The notes beneath the pieces were generated by a model. The model saw nothing but the letters and a program-made list of their open reading frames with translations. It had not been told where the DNA came from and did no database searches. A stretch of 64,000 bases of DNA, from assembly GCF_035046485.1 (NCBI RefSeq), contig NC_085137.1:503088536-503152535 (forward strand), read 5' to 3'. Below are positions 55,401 to 64,000 of this stretch, piece by piece; within the stretch, counting starts at the first letter, position 1; the number at the start of each line of letters is the position of its first letter. The stretch is from Aedes albopictus (Eukaryota; Arthropoda; Insecta; Diptera; Culicidae). The position numbers and the translations under genes are program-made.

Positions 55401-58400
55401 GTTTCAAATTTCTCAACAACACTAATAGCAACAAACGTTGAGCAAACGAATGTCTTAATTACTGCTTACTGCATTCGTTTTTATGGTATGAGAAGCTTTG
55501 CCATCTGAAGGTTCGAATGAGCTGGAAAAATAAGTTTGTTTAGATTAAATGCGTTCAGGAAAGCTTCAGGAAAGTTATTTGTTAGAGAACTCGACTGTTC
55601 TTTAAAATATCAAGACAATTGAAAGGAAATATAAAAATATGGAGTACAATATGCTATACTCTGAAAGAAGTTGGTAAAAATCATTAGAACAGTTCATTTA
55701 ATTGAATAAACAAAGTGTATTTATAATTTCTGAAACAGTCTATAGGAACCTTTTCTAGGCTAAAAAAATGTGACTTGGAAGAGGTTCAAAATCATATGAT
55801 AGGAAGCTCCATAATCGGATATAGGGTTACCAATATAATTTGGACCCCCATATATTTTGGACCCCCTGGGTCGTATTATCATAACTTTCACAGATTTAAT
55901 GAAGAGATGACGAAAATTTTTAGAATCATTCGCTAAATTAGATTGCTCTGCACTGGCAGCAATCATTTCCTCACTGGACATATCATTATTATTTTTTGTC
56001 AATCTCGTCATCCGTGCGAGTGTCGCAACATGTTTATGAAAATAGAATGTGGCGCTTTGAAAACTTGCAGATGTAAACAATAACATTTTTCATTCTAGCG
56101 CAAAGTTCGTCTAATGAGTTTTTGTCAATCGAGTAATTAGATTAGAATGTAATCTAGCATATTCAAGTAGCAGATTTTTTTAAAATATATTCAAACGAGT
56201 TCGATGATGATTTTTCATTAGAGTCTAGCTATCTTTATTGTTGAGCACGAGAAGAATAATGGAAACCTGGAAGGCCTTACCTTGCCGTGTCATTAGTTGG
56301 CTCGATAGCGCAGTTGACGAAGAACTTGTCTAGCATATCAGGGTCGTGGTAAATTCAAATCTCACCTGAGCTGTGGATTTTTTTTTAATTTAACCCGTTA
56401 AGGTGTCTAAGTCTAAGTCTTTCAATAAATTTGTTATAAAAGGTCAAGTTCCAAAAAATAAGCATGATTTGACAAAAAAATGGAAGTCTATAGTGTAGTT
56501 CCAAAATAATTATTTAATGTAGGTCCTCAATATCTGATAATTTTCTCAAGTTCTATTTTAGCACAACTACGCTATCGTTATATTCTGGAGAAGATAACTA
56601 CTCGAGAAGAATAAGAAAATGACTGTCAGGTCATCTCTAAAAAGGTTTTGCTGAAGAAAGTCTTTGCTCGGTGTTCAAACGGGGATTAAGTTGGTCGGTA
56701 GTCGAACCAGAAGTGAAGACCGCTAGAGTTGACCGTAAATTTGTTCACTCTTCTTGATTTCATTTGTTTACCATTAGAGCCAAGCTTTTATGATTGTATT
56801 GTTAGAGCAACCTTTGCTAGTTTTTACATTGCATTTATTCAGTTTTTGCAGTGTCGAATTATTGGATTATCGTAAATCAATTTAATGCACCCTATTGTAA
56901 AGAAAAATGTAATGCATCATTACATTGATAATGCCAATCTAAAGGATTATTGCATGACAAGTGTGGAATTGCTGCATTTTGCATTGCAAAGGTTGATATT
57001 CAGTCTAATTCGTGCAATGATATAATGCTTGTGGTTACTTGGGTAGCACCGAACCCGAGAACGATCACCATTGCTAGTACCCCTTTTCATTAATCACCCT
57101 TTTTTATTACAGCTCACGTGGACAACGAGATGTGTCTGGTGCGGGCCCTGGAACGGCTCGGTTCAGTGGCCCTGTCCAAAGAGGAGCCCGATATCGGTGC
57201 TGCGTTCCTGAAATTTTCCGTCGTCACCAAAGAGCTCAGCGCCCTGATGAAAACGCTGGTAAGCAAGGACGAAGGACAAAGCAAAATCAATTTGGCTTTC
57301 CCCAAAATCCCCAACCGCGAGACAACAATTTTTGATGATTCCCTAATTTGATTTTTTTTTTTCTTCGTTCGGTGCATTCCAGATGCAAAACATCAACAAC
57401 ATCGTCATGTTCCCGGTGGATTCGCTGCTGAAGAGCGAACTGCGCGGAATGAAGGGCGAAATGAAGAGGCCATTCGACAAAGCAGCCAAAGATTACGATT
57501 CCAAGTTTATGAAAATCGAGAAGGAGAAGAAAGCCCTGGCCAAGGACGCCGGCATGATGCGAACCGAGGTGACCCCGGCGGAAATTGCCGAGGAAATCGA
57601 AAAGGAGCGGCGGGTTTTTCAGCTGCAGATGTGCGAGGCAAGTTCGCTAAGGACAAGCGAGGTGCAATCTCTTATGTACATACTTTTGTTATTTTTTTTT
57701 GTTACAGTATCTGATAAAGTTCAACGAGATAAAGACAAAGAAAGGTATCGAGCTGCTGCAACACTTGGTTGAATACTATCACGCTCAAAACAAGTAAGTG
57801 GGCTTGGCGTCGTTTCTTTTATCTGATCGATTCGATAAGAACGGTGGTTTATTGGTCGGTGGCTAAGCGTGATTCAGTATGAAGTGAGCTTTGCTACTGT
57901 CCACTAACAATCATGCTTAGCCACATGGCGTACGAATTGAATGTCCCTGTTAAAGGGATGGACTATAGTTCTTTGGAAGAGTAGGCCCTTGACTTCGCCT
58001 AAAGTATTCACATGACTAATTGCGATTTTTCAATTTCATTGTAGCTATTTCAAAGACGGTCTCAAGACAATCGCACACTTTGGAACCTACATAGAGGAAC
58101 TGAGCGTGAAACTACAGACAATCCGTCACAAGCAGGATGAAGAACGACGGAAGTTGCTAGAGCTGAGAACACTCCTACGATCTTCACCGGATTTCGACCG
58201 GGTGGAGAACGTTCCCAGCGATAAAGGTGCCGTAGGATACTCGCTTCATCAGTTGCAGGGCGATAAGAACCACGGGGTGACACGATCCGGCCATTTGCTC
58301 AAGAAAAGCGAAGGCAAGGTGCGAAGGGTGTGGCAAAAACGACGCTGTCGGGTGACGGCCGATGGATTCCTGGATATCTGCCATGCAGATGAAACCAAAG

Positions 58401-59610
58401 CTCCGACCCGGGTCAATCTCCTCACCTGCCAGATCAAACCGGTGTCGGACGATAAGAAGGGATTCGATTTGATTAGCTGTAAGTAAATGAGGGCGTATAC
58501 CAGTGGTTTTCTACCATATTAAGTATTAATTGACCTTAAAATCTTTTCCACACAGACAATCGGCCGTACCACTTCCAGGCGGAGGACGAAGCCGACCAGA
58601 AGGCGTGGATGTCGGTGCTGATGAACTGCAAGGAGAAGGCACTGGCCAAGGCATTCCAACACGCAACCCCCCAGATGAGTCCTAGTCTAATCGAGCTGCA
58701 GAAGACGGTCATCAAGTACATCCAGAATCTCCCTGGGAACGACCAGTGCTGCGATTGTGGATCGAAGAACGACGTTACCTGGATCAGTTTAAACTTTGGC
58801 ATCCTGGTGTGCATTCAGTGTTCGGGAGTGCATCGGGATTTGGGAGTGCATCACTCCCGAATACAGAGTTTAACGTTGGATAATCTAACGACGGCGCAGC
58901 TGCTGATCGCTCGGGCCATGGGTAATACAAGTTTGAACGAGGTGATGGAAGCCACGCTGGGGAGCGGGAAGTTGACTCCGGACAGTTCAATGTAAGTTAC
59001 TTTTACACCAAACTTAATATGTACTCCAAAGTATCTAACAAGCTGTTTCTCCATCACCAGGGAGGAACGGTACGATTTCATACGGGCAAAGTACATTGCC
59101 AAGCGGTACGTTATGCGTACATGTGCTGACGATCGGGACTTGAGAAGCGATCTCGAACAAGCTGTGATCAATGCGGATCTTGGCCAACTGCTACAAGTAT
59201 GGGCTGAAGGTGCCGACCTATCCTGTGTGTTACCATCGTCGGTAAGTACCCCTCGTCATAGATAACCACGGAGTTAACATTCAACGCATCAATCAATCCC
59301 CCTGAAACAGGATTTCGGCGAAACGGCACTGCACCTGTCGGTGCTGCGCGAGATGGGATCCACGCTGCACATAGTGGACTTTCTGATCCAAAACATGACC
59401 GCCCAGGGGCTGAACAAACAGACGAACCCTCCGGGGCCGGCGGAAATGTCCGGCAAAAATACGGCCCTCCATTTGTGCGCTCTGCACGACCGGCGGGAGT
59501 GCATGAAGCTGTTGCTAAGATCTGGCTGTGATTACGAAATTAAAAATTCGCAAAACCGCACCGCACTAGACATTGCCAAAGAGATGGGCCACGAGGCCTG
59601 CAAGGAGTTG
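52371..59610 (+). CDS. Asap: Asap, ArfGAP with SH3, ankyrin repeats and PH domain (partial gene, 8 exons)
   Basis: Coding segments are 52371-52443, 57113-57258, 57383-57637, 57708-57793, 58045-58478, 58556-58991, 59061-59241 and 59311-59610. They splice in one open frame of 637 codons. Order: BAR domain (codons 1 to about 210, coiled-coil character), PH domain (about 255-350), ArfGAP zinc finger (about 385-500, CX2CX17CX2C with the arginine in HRDLG), then ankyrin repeats (about 540-637). In the family this protein stimulates GTP hydrolysis on Arf GTPases at membranes, with BAR and PH binding phosphoinositide-rich membrane. The N-terminal exon lies upstream and is not seen; the C-terminal proline-rich/SH3 part is beyond the window. 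Introns are 4.67 kb, then 124, 70, 251, 77, 69 and 69 bp. Confidence 0.95.
53270..54144. mobile_element. GATAAC-rich MITE with central tRNA-like module
   Basis: The ends CCGGAGCAAAGGCGAACAAC and GTTATCCACCTTTGCTCGGG are inverted. Subterminal AATGATAAC / GTTATCATT words occur many times in both orientations (53295-53465, 53950-54130), giving multi-hairpin structure. The centre carries a tRNA-like sequence at 53742-53820. Supplies the empty site for 29027-30356. Confidence 0.65.
53742..53820 (-). repeat. tRNA-like module in the 53-kb MITE
   Basis: Minus strand: GTTGGTAAAGGGTCTATCGG, then CAGGGTTCGAGACCCATTGG. Box-A and box-B-like words at tRNA spacing with a GGG/CCC T-stem; the other stems are degenerate. 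Confidence 0.55.
54165..54545 (-). pseudogene. LINE RT N-terminal fragment, - strand
   Basis: Minus-strand frames read [20 protein letters not shown], then a broken GSLLIHKT stretch. In another frame a [20 protein letters not shown] stretch resembles the linker and early RT (KAAGKDG) of LINE ORF2. Frameshifted and lacking the catalytic box. Lies in element C. Confidence 0.6.
54929..55785. mobile_element. Foldback element in the first visible Asap intron
   Basis: TATGGTTCTAAAGACTGTTT plus CAGAAATTATAAATACAC (55008-55045) is inverted at 55705-55750 (GTGTATTTATAATTTCTGAA, ACAGTCTATAGGAACC). The outer ends CCCAAGTAAAATTTT and AAAAAATGTGACTTGG are weaker. No ORF with motifs; target duplication unresolved. 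Confidence 0.55.
55786..56298. other. Intronic DNA with possible TE end
   Basis: TAGGGTTACCAATATAATTTGG with a repeated TTTGGACCCC word (about 55841-55870) looks like a transposon end, but no partner is found. The minus opening 55760-56086 is not recognised. Confidence 0.35.
56299..56395 (+). mobile_element. tRNA-like SINE remnant
   Basis: GGCTCGATAGCGCAGTTGAC (box A-like), CTTGTCTAGCATATCAG (anticodon-like arm), then GTGGTAAATTCAAATCTCAC (box B-like) at tRNA spacing. It is followed by a T-rich run, which would act as a pol III terminator. Degenerate acceptor stem; not a functional tRNA. Confidence 0.55.
56396..57112. other. Intron upstream of Asap exon b
   Basis: AT-rich. A GGTTACTTGGGTA word at 57033-57045 matches the R2 terminus; otherwise nothing is recognised before the polypyrimidine acceptor at 57099-57112. 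Confidence 0.4.
57113..57258 (+). CDS. Asap: Asap exon b (BAR domain)
   Basis: 146 bp after a TTTTTTATTACAG acceptor, ending before GTAAGC. Encodes [20 protein letters not shown] through [16 protein letters not shown]. The GC-rich codon usage stands out from the surrounding AT-rich TE DNA. Confidence 0.95.
57383..57637 (+). CDS. Asap: Asap exon c (BAR domain, ends at a GC donor)
   Basis: 255 bp, phase 0 at both ends. Encodes [20 protein letters not shown] through [10 protein letters not shown]. The leading ATG is internal, not a start. The downstream donor is GAG|GCAAGT: a GC-AG intron of 70 bp (57638-57707). The only nearby GT (four bases later) would break the frame into the next exon. Confidence 0.94.
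57638..57707 (+). other. Asap: GC-AG intron of Asap
   Basis: 70-bp intron beginning GCAAGT and ending TTTTTTTTTGTTACAG. Frame continuity between codons for QLQMCE and YLIKFN requires this exact donor, and the rest of the donor (GAG|GCAAGT) is optimal, the known compensation for a C at +2. Confidence 0.88.
57708..57793 (+). CDS. Asap: Asap exon d (BAR domain)
   Basis: 86 bp after TTTTTTTTTGTTACAG, encoding [20 protein letters not shown] then VEYYHAQN, ending phase 2 before GTAAGT. Too short to appear as an ORF on its own; recovered from frame continuity and splice sites. Confidence 0.94.
58045..58478 (+). CDS. Asap: Asap exon e (BAR end and most of the PH domain)
   Basis: 434 bp after TTTCATTGTAG. 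Completes the BAR helix ([20 protein letters not shown], coiled-coil-like [14 protein letters not shown]). After a linker it encodes the PH domain from [20 protein letters not shown] to KGFDLIS. The PH strands with W and basic residues are intact. Ends phase 1 before GTAAGT. Confidence 0.95.
58556..58991 (+). CDS. Asap: Asap exon f (PH end and ArfGAP zinc finger)
   Basis: 436 bp. Starts within [20 protein letters not shown] (C-terminal PH helix) and runs through the ArfGAP core: [36 protein letters not shown]. The four zinc cysteines and the arginine finger (HRDLG) are present, so the protein should be catalytically competent. Ends phase 2 before GTAAGT. Confidence 0.96.
59061..59241 (+). CDS. 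Asap: Asap exon g (ArfGAP end, linker to ankyrin)
   Basis: 181 bp encoding (M)[20 protein letters not shown], then [20 protein letters not shown] and [11 protein letters not shown]. The ArfGAP C-terminal helices run into the first ankyrin-like helix pair. Flanked by 69-bp introns; the acceptor is CCATCACCAG and the donor GTAAGT. Confidence 0.94.
59311..59610 (+). CDS. Asap: Asap exon h (ankyrin repeats)
   Basis: 300 bp, phase 0 at both ends. Encodes three ankyrin units: [32 protein letters not shown] and [19 protein letters not shown], each with the TALH/TALD signature. The donor GTAAGTAATC follows at 59611. The rest of the gene is downstream of the window. Confidence 0.95.
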
Positions 59611-59693
59611 GTAAGTAATCGATATTACTGTATGATTTTTAGAGTGGTAACCGTGAGGACCTCATTCACCGCTCATGCTCCATTCACCGCTCA

Positions 59694-59945
59694 TTAGGGG
59701 TAGGCGGGGCATAATGAGCAGCTTATAAGCATTTTGCCGCCAAATCCAGTAAATTAAGTGAAACCAATGTGTAATTTTAACGTTCAATCCTCATTTAAAC
59801 CTAAACTGACAAAAGTTAATCGTTGAAATTCCGAATGAAGTTATAAATGTTGTAAAATTGTATGTTTTTAAAAACGTATAAAATCGCGAGTTGCGTTTTG
59901 GGGGTGGGGCATAATGAGCACCCTAGGTGGGGCAGGATGATCAAT
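59694..59945. repeat. GGGGCATAATGAGCA repeat pair
   Basis: GCGGGGCATAATGAGCAGC (59705) recurs as GTGGGGCATAATGAGCACC (59904), followed by GGTGGGGCAGGATGATCAA. Likely one end of a MITE-like repeat; no clear inverted partner. Confidence 0.4.
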
Positions 59946-59956
59946 ACCAGTTTTGT

Positions 59957-62035
59957 ACACATTCATTTATTTAGTTAACATCAAATTCATGATAATACTG
60001 AATCAACAATTTGCCGCCATAATACTCGATTTGCAGCTGCAGCTCTCCAATGTCGGACGCGCCCAATGCTCGCCAAGTCACGCTCCACCTGGTCCGCCCA
60101 TCGTGCTCTCTGCGCTCCACGCCTTCTTGTGCCAACCGGATCCGTTGCAAACACCAGCTTTGCAGGGTTGTTGTCCGGCATTCTTGCAACATGCCCTGCC
60201 CACCGTATCCTTCCGGCTTTGGCCACCTTCTGGATGCTGGGTTCACCGAAAAGTGCAGCGAGCTCGTGGTTCATCCTTCTCCGCCACACACCGTTCTCCT
60301 GCACACCGCCGAAGATCGTTCTTAGCACGCGTCGCTCGAAAACTCCGAGTGCTTGTAGGTCCTCTTCGAGCATGGTCCATGTCTCGTGCCCGTAGAGGAT
60401 CACCGGTCTTATTAGCGTTTTGTACATGGTGCATTTGGTGCGTGGGTGAATCTTTTTCGACCGCAGTTTCTTCTGGAGCCCGTAGTAGGCCCGACTTCCG
60501 CTGATGATGCGCCTCCGAATTTCACAACTCACGTTCTTGTCAGCCGTCAGTAAGGATCCGAGGTAGATGAATTCCTCCACCACCTCGAAAGTATCCCCGT
60601 CTATCGTAACATTACTACCCAGACGGATCCGGTCGTGTTCGGTTCCGCCTACCAGCATGTACTTTGTTTTTAAAGCATTCACCACCAGTCCGACCTTTGC
60701 TGCTTCGCGTTTCAGGCGGGTGCACAGTTCTGCCACCGTTCCAAATGTTCTAGCGATAATGTCCATGTCGTCCGCAAAGCACACAAATTGACCGGATTTT
60801 GTGAAAATCGTTCCCCGGCTGTTGAACCCGGCTCGTCGCATCACACCTTCCAGCGCGATGTTGAAGAGTAGACATGAGAGTCCGTCACCTTGTCGCAGTT
60901 CCCGGCGAGATACGAATGAACTGGATAGTTCACCCGAAACCCTTACGCAGTTTTGCACACCGTCCATCGTTGCTTTAATCAGTCTAGTCAGCTTCCCAGG
61001 AAAGCCGTTTTCGTCCATGATTCTCCATAGCTCTGCGCGGTCGATACTATCGTATGCCGCTTTGAAGTCGATGAACAGGTGGTGCGTTGGGACCTGGTAT
61101 TCACGGCATTTCTGGAGGATTTGCCGTACGGTAAAGATCTGGTCCGTTGTCGACCGGCCGTCGATGAAGCCGGCTTGATAACTTCCCACGAACTCATTTG
61201 TTTTAGGTGACAGACGACGGAAGATGATCTGGGATAGCACTTTGTAGGCAGCATTCAAAATAGTGATCGCCCTGAAGTTCTCATATTCCAAATGGTCGCC
61301 TTTCTTGTGAATGGGGCAGATTACCCCTTCCTTCCACTCCTCCGGTAGCTGTTCGGTTTCCCAGATCCTGACTATCAGCCGATGCAGACAGGTGGCCAAC
61401 TTTTCTGGGCCCATCTTGATGAGTTCAGCTGCGATACCATCCTTACCAGCTGCTTTGTTGGTTTTGAGCTGGTGAATGGCATCCTTAACTTCCCTCAGCG
61501 TGGGAGTTGGTTCATTTCCGTCCTCCGCTGCACTGGCGTCGTCGTTTCTTCCGTTGCCGTGGGCTCCCGTGCCTACGTTCTCCACGCCGTTCAGGTGCTG
61601 ATCGAAGTGCTGCTTCCACCTTTCGATCACCTCACGTCCGTCCGTCAAGAGGCCTCCGTCTTTATCCCTGCATATTTCGGCTCGCGGCATGAAGCCGTTG
61701 CGGGATGCGTGGAGCTTCTGATAGAACTTCCGTGTTTCTTGGGAACGGCACAGCAGTTCCATTTCTTCACACTCCGCTTCTTCCAGGCGGCGCTTTTTCT
61801 CCCGAAAGAGGCGGGTCTGCTGTTTCCGCTTCTGTTTATAACGTTTCACGTTCTGTTGAGTCCCTTGCTGCAGCATTACCGCCCTCGCTGCATTCTTCTC
61901 CTCCAAAACCGTTCCGCACTCTTCGTCGAACCATTCGTTCCGTCGATTCCTTTCCACGTACCCGATGGTGCTCTCGGCTGCATCGTTGATGGCTGCTGTC
62001 ACTGTACTCCAGCAGTCCTCTAGAGCAGGGGTTCT
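59957..62035 (-). CDS. LINE ORF2, reverse transcriptase (5'-truncated non-LTR retrotransposon)
   Basis: A single open minus-strand frame of about 682 codons (stop at 59987) in the last visible Asap intron. Domains: linker with basic coiled region (residues 60-150, KRYKQKRKQQTRLFREKKRR), RT fingers/palm from KAAGKDGIAAELIKMGPEKL (about 195), FIDFKAAYDSIDR (322-334), LRQGD (381-385) and the catalytic FADD box (421-424), then thumb and C-terminal WRRRMNHEL, RIRWAGHVARM and GTRRRGAQRARWADQV. No endonuclease: the frame simply starts where hAT-like sequence begins (62033), so there is no real start codon. A short 3' end follows (59957-59986, TAAATAAATGAATG-like). Absence of stops implies recent insertion; clade not resolved. 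Same family as 7570-8040. Confidence 0.9.
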
Positions 62036-62395
62036 CAAACTTTTTCAGCTTGCGACCCACTTTTGATTTGTATAGAATTTAGCGACCCATCAGCACAAAT
62101 TTTCATCAAATACGCATTTTTTTTGCGAATTTGGACTGACTTTTTAAATAAATACATTTTATAACTTACATAGGTTTTGATAAACTTACGTTTCCTAGCA
62201 CAAAATTTAAAAAAATAGTTATACAAAGTCTTTGTAGATATATTGGCAATTGTATGCTTCTGCAGAACTTCATATATATATTTTTAGTCATATACTTATT
62301 TTGCAGTCATATACTTATTTTGCAGACTTATTTTGCTTCTATTTTAATTGAAATCACAGTTCATTCTGATTTCCATAAAAGTTCAGATTATCGAC
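62033..62395 (+). mobile_element. hAT-type terminal fragment abutting the LINE
   Basis: CAGGGGTTCTCAAACTTTTT followed by CTTGCGACCCAC is a typical hAT terminus. It begins exactly where the LINE frame is cut. The other terminus is not seen; the fragment ends at the putative LTR start. The minus-strand opening 62035-62226 is not a gene. Confidence 0.55.
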
Positions 62396-62675
62396 TGTTC
62401 GCGTGTGAATGCCGCCCAACCGTGCCAATCATACCTGCAGTGACGAACACCTTGCGCAACTGTCAGATTGCGCGCCGACCGACGAGACGACGAGACGAAC
62501 GAGAGAGAACATGTTCAAATCTGGAAAAAAAGCAACCGTCATCATAACTGTACAATCTCTTGTAAAGAACAGACGCAATAAAATTGAATTCCTTTAAGTA
62601 TTTTTGTAATCGGTTCGGGTTTTTATTTTCTCGTCGATAAACTGTGTTCCGCCGGTCCAGTCCAAGGTCCAAACA
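62396..62675 (+). mobile_element. Putative 5' LTR of a BEL/Pao retrotransposon
   Basis: Begins TGTTCGCG and ends AAACA, with an AATAAA signal at 62576-62581. Immediately downstream is TTGGTCCTTCGTCGTCGG, in the position of the primer-binding region, followed 38 bp on by the gag ATG. The 3' LTR would lie outside the window, so LTR boundaries rest on TG...CA and position only. Confidence 0.6.
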
Positions 62676-62712
62676 TTGGTCCTTCGTCGTCGGATAGTTT
62701 CGCGATCCGGGA

Positions 62713-64000
62713 ATGGAGAAACTTGTGAAAATTCGCAACGCACATATGGTGCAAGTGGTCGGGGAGCTGGCAGCAGCCGGGAAACTCGCTGAACGGAAGG
62801 CGTCCTGCAGCGAGGCAACGGAAAGGCTCGACCAGCTTCGGGAACTTGCTGGAAACTTCCGGAAGACACAGTCGAGTATCGAGGAGAGCCTGGATGACCC
62901 AGAAGCGGTTGCCTCCGTGCACAACTTCCGCGAGGAGTTCAATGGTGCATATTTTCGAGCCAAAGACATTTTGGAGAAATACATCGCGGACAACAATCCG
63001 GACGAAGTTGCTTCCACATCCAGTTTTGCTAGTGGAAGAACGATCATGGACAACGATTTGCGAGAGGCGATGAAGATGCTCCTGAATGCCCAGCGTACCT
63101 TGTTGGAGGGCCAACAAACAGCGAACATACATCAATCGCAAGGCACCCGGGACCCGGCAGCGGAAGATTACGGGTTGAATCGTGCACCTTTAGTGAATGT
63201 GCGGCTGCCGCCGATCAACGTGCCAACATTCAGCGGCGACAGAAAAAGCTGGAGGTCGTTCAAGGACATTTTCGAAACTACCATTCACAACCGGATCGAC
63301 CTTCCCAGCTCCCTTAAGATGCAGTATCTGGTGTCGTTCCTTGACGGCAGCGCGAAGCAGCTTGTGAGTTCGTTTCCCATCTCGGACGCTAATTACATGG
63401 AAGCGTGGGAGGCGCTCACGAATGTCTATGATAAGAAGAAGTATACGGTCTTCGCCCTAGTTCGTGAATTCGTGGACCAGCCAGTGGTCACCTCCGGAAC
63501 ATCGGAAAGCCTGCGGAAGCTCGTCACTACTTCCGATGAAGTGGTGCGCCAACTGAACGCGCTTGGGGAAGAGTTCAACACGCGAGACCCATGGCTCATC
63601 CATCTTCTGCTGGAAAAGCTCGACAAGGAAAGCCGTTCACTCTGGGCGCAGCGTATCATCGAAGAGGAAAATCCATCGTTCGACGATTTCCTGAAGTTTC
63701 TGGATAACCGGTGCGACGCCCTGGAAACTTGCACGGCGTTTGCGAAAAAGTCAACAGGGGAAGCCGTCAAGAAGGAAACCGTGAAGAAAACAATGAGCGA
63801 GAAGAAGTTGCATTCCCTGCACTCAGCTGCAGGAGGGGAAAAGTGCGCGAAATGCTCCAAAGAGCATCCGTTATTTCAGTGCGATGACTTTAAAAAGATG
63901 GACACACAATCCAAACGTGAACTTGTTAAGAAAGCGAGATTGTGCTTTAACTGCCTGCGGGCATCGCACACCGCGAAGTTTTGTGGTTCAAAAGCAGTGT
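62713..64000 (+). CDS. BEL/Pao retrotransposon gag (open, runs off the window)
   Basis: An ATG at 62713 opens a frame of at least 429 codons with no stop to 64000. The N-terminal third is helical (KLVKIRNAHMVQVVGELAAA). The DUF1759-like gag core follows: LPPINVPTFSGDRKSWRSFK (about residue 162), then MQYLVSFLDGSAKQLVSSFP. Near the end are a C/H-rich stretch CAKCSKEHPLFQCDDF and a CX2CX4HX4C zinc knuckle (C411, C414, H419, C424). This order is characteristic of Pao/BEL gag-pol. Protease and pol would follow downstream. Minus-strand openings 62463-63128, 62623-63141 and 63426-63860 are its antisense shadows. Confidence 0.93.
   Translation, partial: MEKLVKIRNAHMVQVVGELAAAGKLAERKASCSEATERLDQLRELAGNFRKTQSSIEESLDDPEAVASVHNFREEFNGAYFRAKDILEKYIADNNPDEVASTSSFASGRTIMDNDLREAMKMLLNAQRTLLEGQQTANIHQSQGTRDPAAEDYGLNRAPLVNVRLPPINVPTFSGDRKSWRSFKDIFETTIHNRIDLPSSLKMQYLVSFLDGSAKQLVSSFPISDANYMEAWEALTNVYDKKKYTVFALVREFVDQPVVTSGTSESLRKLVTTSDEVVRQLNALGEEFNTRDPWLIHLLLEKLDKESRSLWAQRIIEEENPSFDDFLKFLDNRCDALETCTAFAKKSTGEAVKKETVKKTMSEKKLHSLHSAAGGEKCAKCSKEHPLFQCDDFKKMDTQSKRELVKKARLCFNCLRASHTAKFCGSKAV

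Noticed and set aside
57383..57385. ATG as a translation start for a separate short gene
   Set aside because: It is an internal Met of Asap preceded by a perfect acceptor and joined in frame to the previous exon.
61382..62023. 213-codon + strand opening, and others at 59953-60504 and 60801-61178
   Set aside because: All are antisense to the LINE RT frame, which carries the recognisable motifs.
62036..62038. Start codon of the 683-codon LINE frame
   Set aside because: The codon is TTG and lies in hAT-like sequence; the frame is simply open at the junction.
62463..63128. 221-codon minus-strand opening, plus 62623-63141 and 63426-63860
   Set aside because: Antisense shadows of the BEL/Pao gag, whose + strand frame has the zinc knuckle.

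Overview
The window is nuclear DNA from a mosquito, most likely Aedes. The evidence is AT-rich, TE-packed sequence, minimal introns of 69-77 bp next to kilobase introns, Feilai-like tRNA SINEs, mosquito-type LINE fragments, a BEL/Pao element, and coding exons that match my memory of Drosophila Asap closely. No database search was possible, so species and TE family names come from motifs and recall.

The only host gene I can support is Asap (ArfGAP with SH3, ankyrin repeats and PH domain), on the + strand. Eight consecutive coding exons lie between 52371 and 59610. They encode 637 codons covering most of the BAR domain, the PH domain, the ArfGAP zinc finger and the ankyrin repeats. The first coding exon is not visible upstream, and the C-terminal exons (proline-rich and SH3 in the family) lie beyond 64000. 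Positions 1-52370 therefore most simply read as one very long upstream intron, possibly with 5' flank, and 59611-64000 as the start of another long intron.

Everything else is a layered mobile-element landscape. (i) Dispersed blocks of a degenerate 12-bp tandem repeat (like GGAATTCCTCCA) occupy 0-2.3, 19.5-20.1, 25.7-28.2, 33.4-38.9, 43.3-45.2, 47.7-49.2 and 50.6-51.4 kb. (ii) 2.7-9.3 kb holds Helitron remnants, broken LINEs and MITEs. (iii) 8.2-18.0 kb is a nested inverted structure with a spacer carrying two MITEs that have 7-bp target duplications. (iv) A 1261-bp segment appears twice with no difference seen (14.8 and 18.2 kb). (v) Three elements of 1.6-2.1 kb (21.3, 36.4, 52.5 kb) end in CAGGGTG and carry CCGGGAAAA-type subterminal repeats with 6-7 bp target duplications. 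(vi) At least three foldback elements (16.7, 35.4, 44.0 kb) carry tRNA-like, pol III promoter-like modules inside their arms, and a TIR element at 53.3 kb carries one centrally. (vii) The last Asap intron holds a minus-strand LINE with a 682-codon open RT frame, a hAT-like end, and a BEL/Pao LTR plus an open gag that runs off the window.

Most short ORFs are chance openings in the 12-bp repeat, in AT-rich TE sequence, or antisense to the LINE and gag. The most interesting observations are the tRNA-like modules inside foldback arms, the 7-bp-TSD MITE family, the CCGGGAAAA elements, the exact 1.26-kb duplication, two insertions provable by paralogous empty sites, and a GC-AG intron in Asap.
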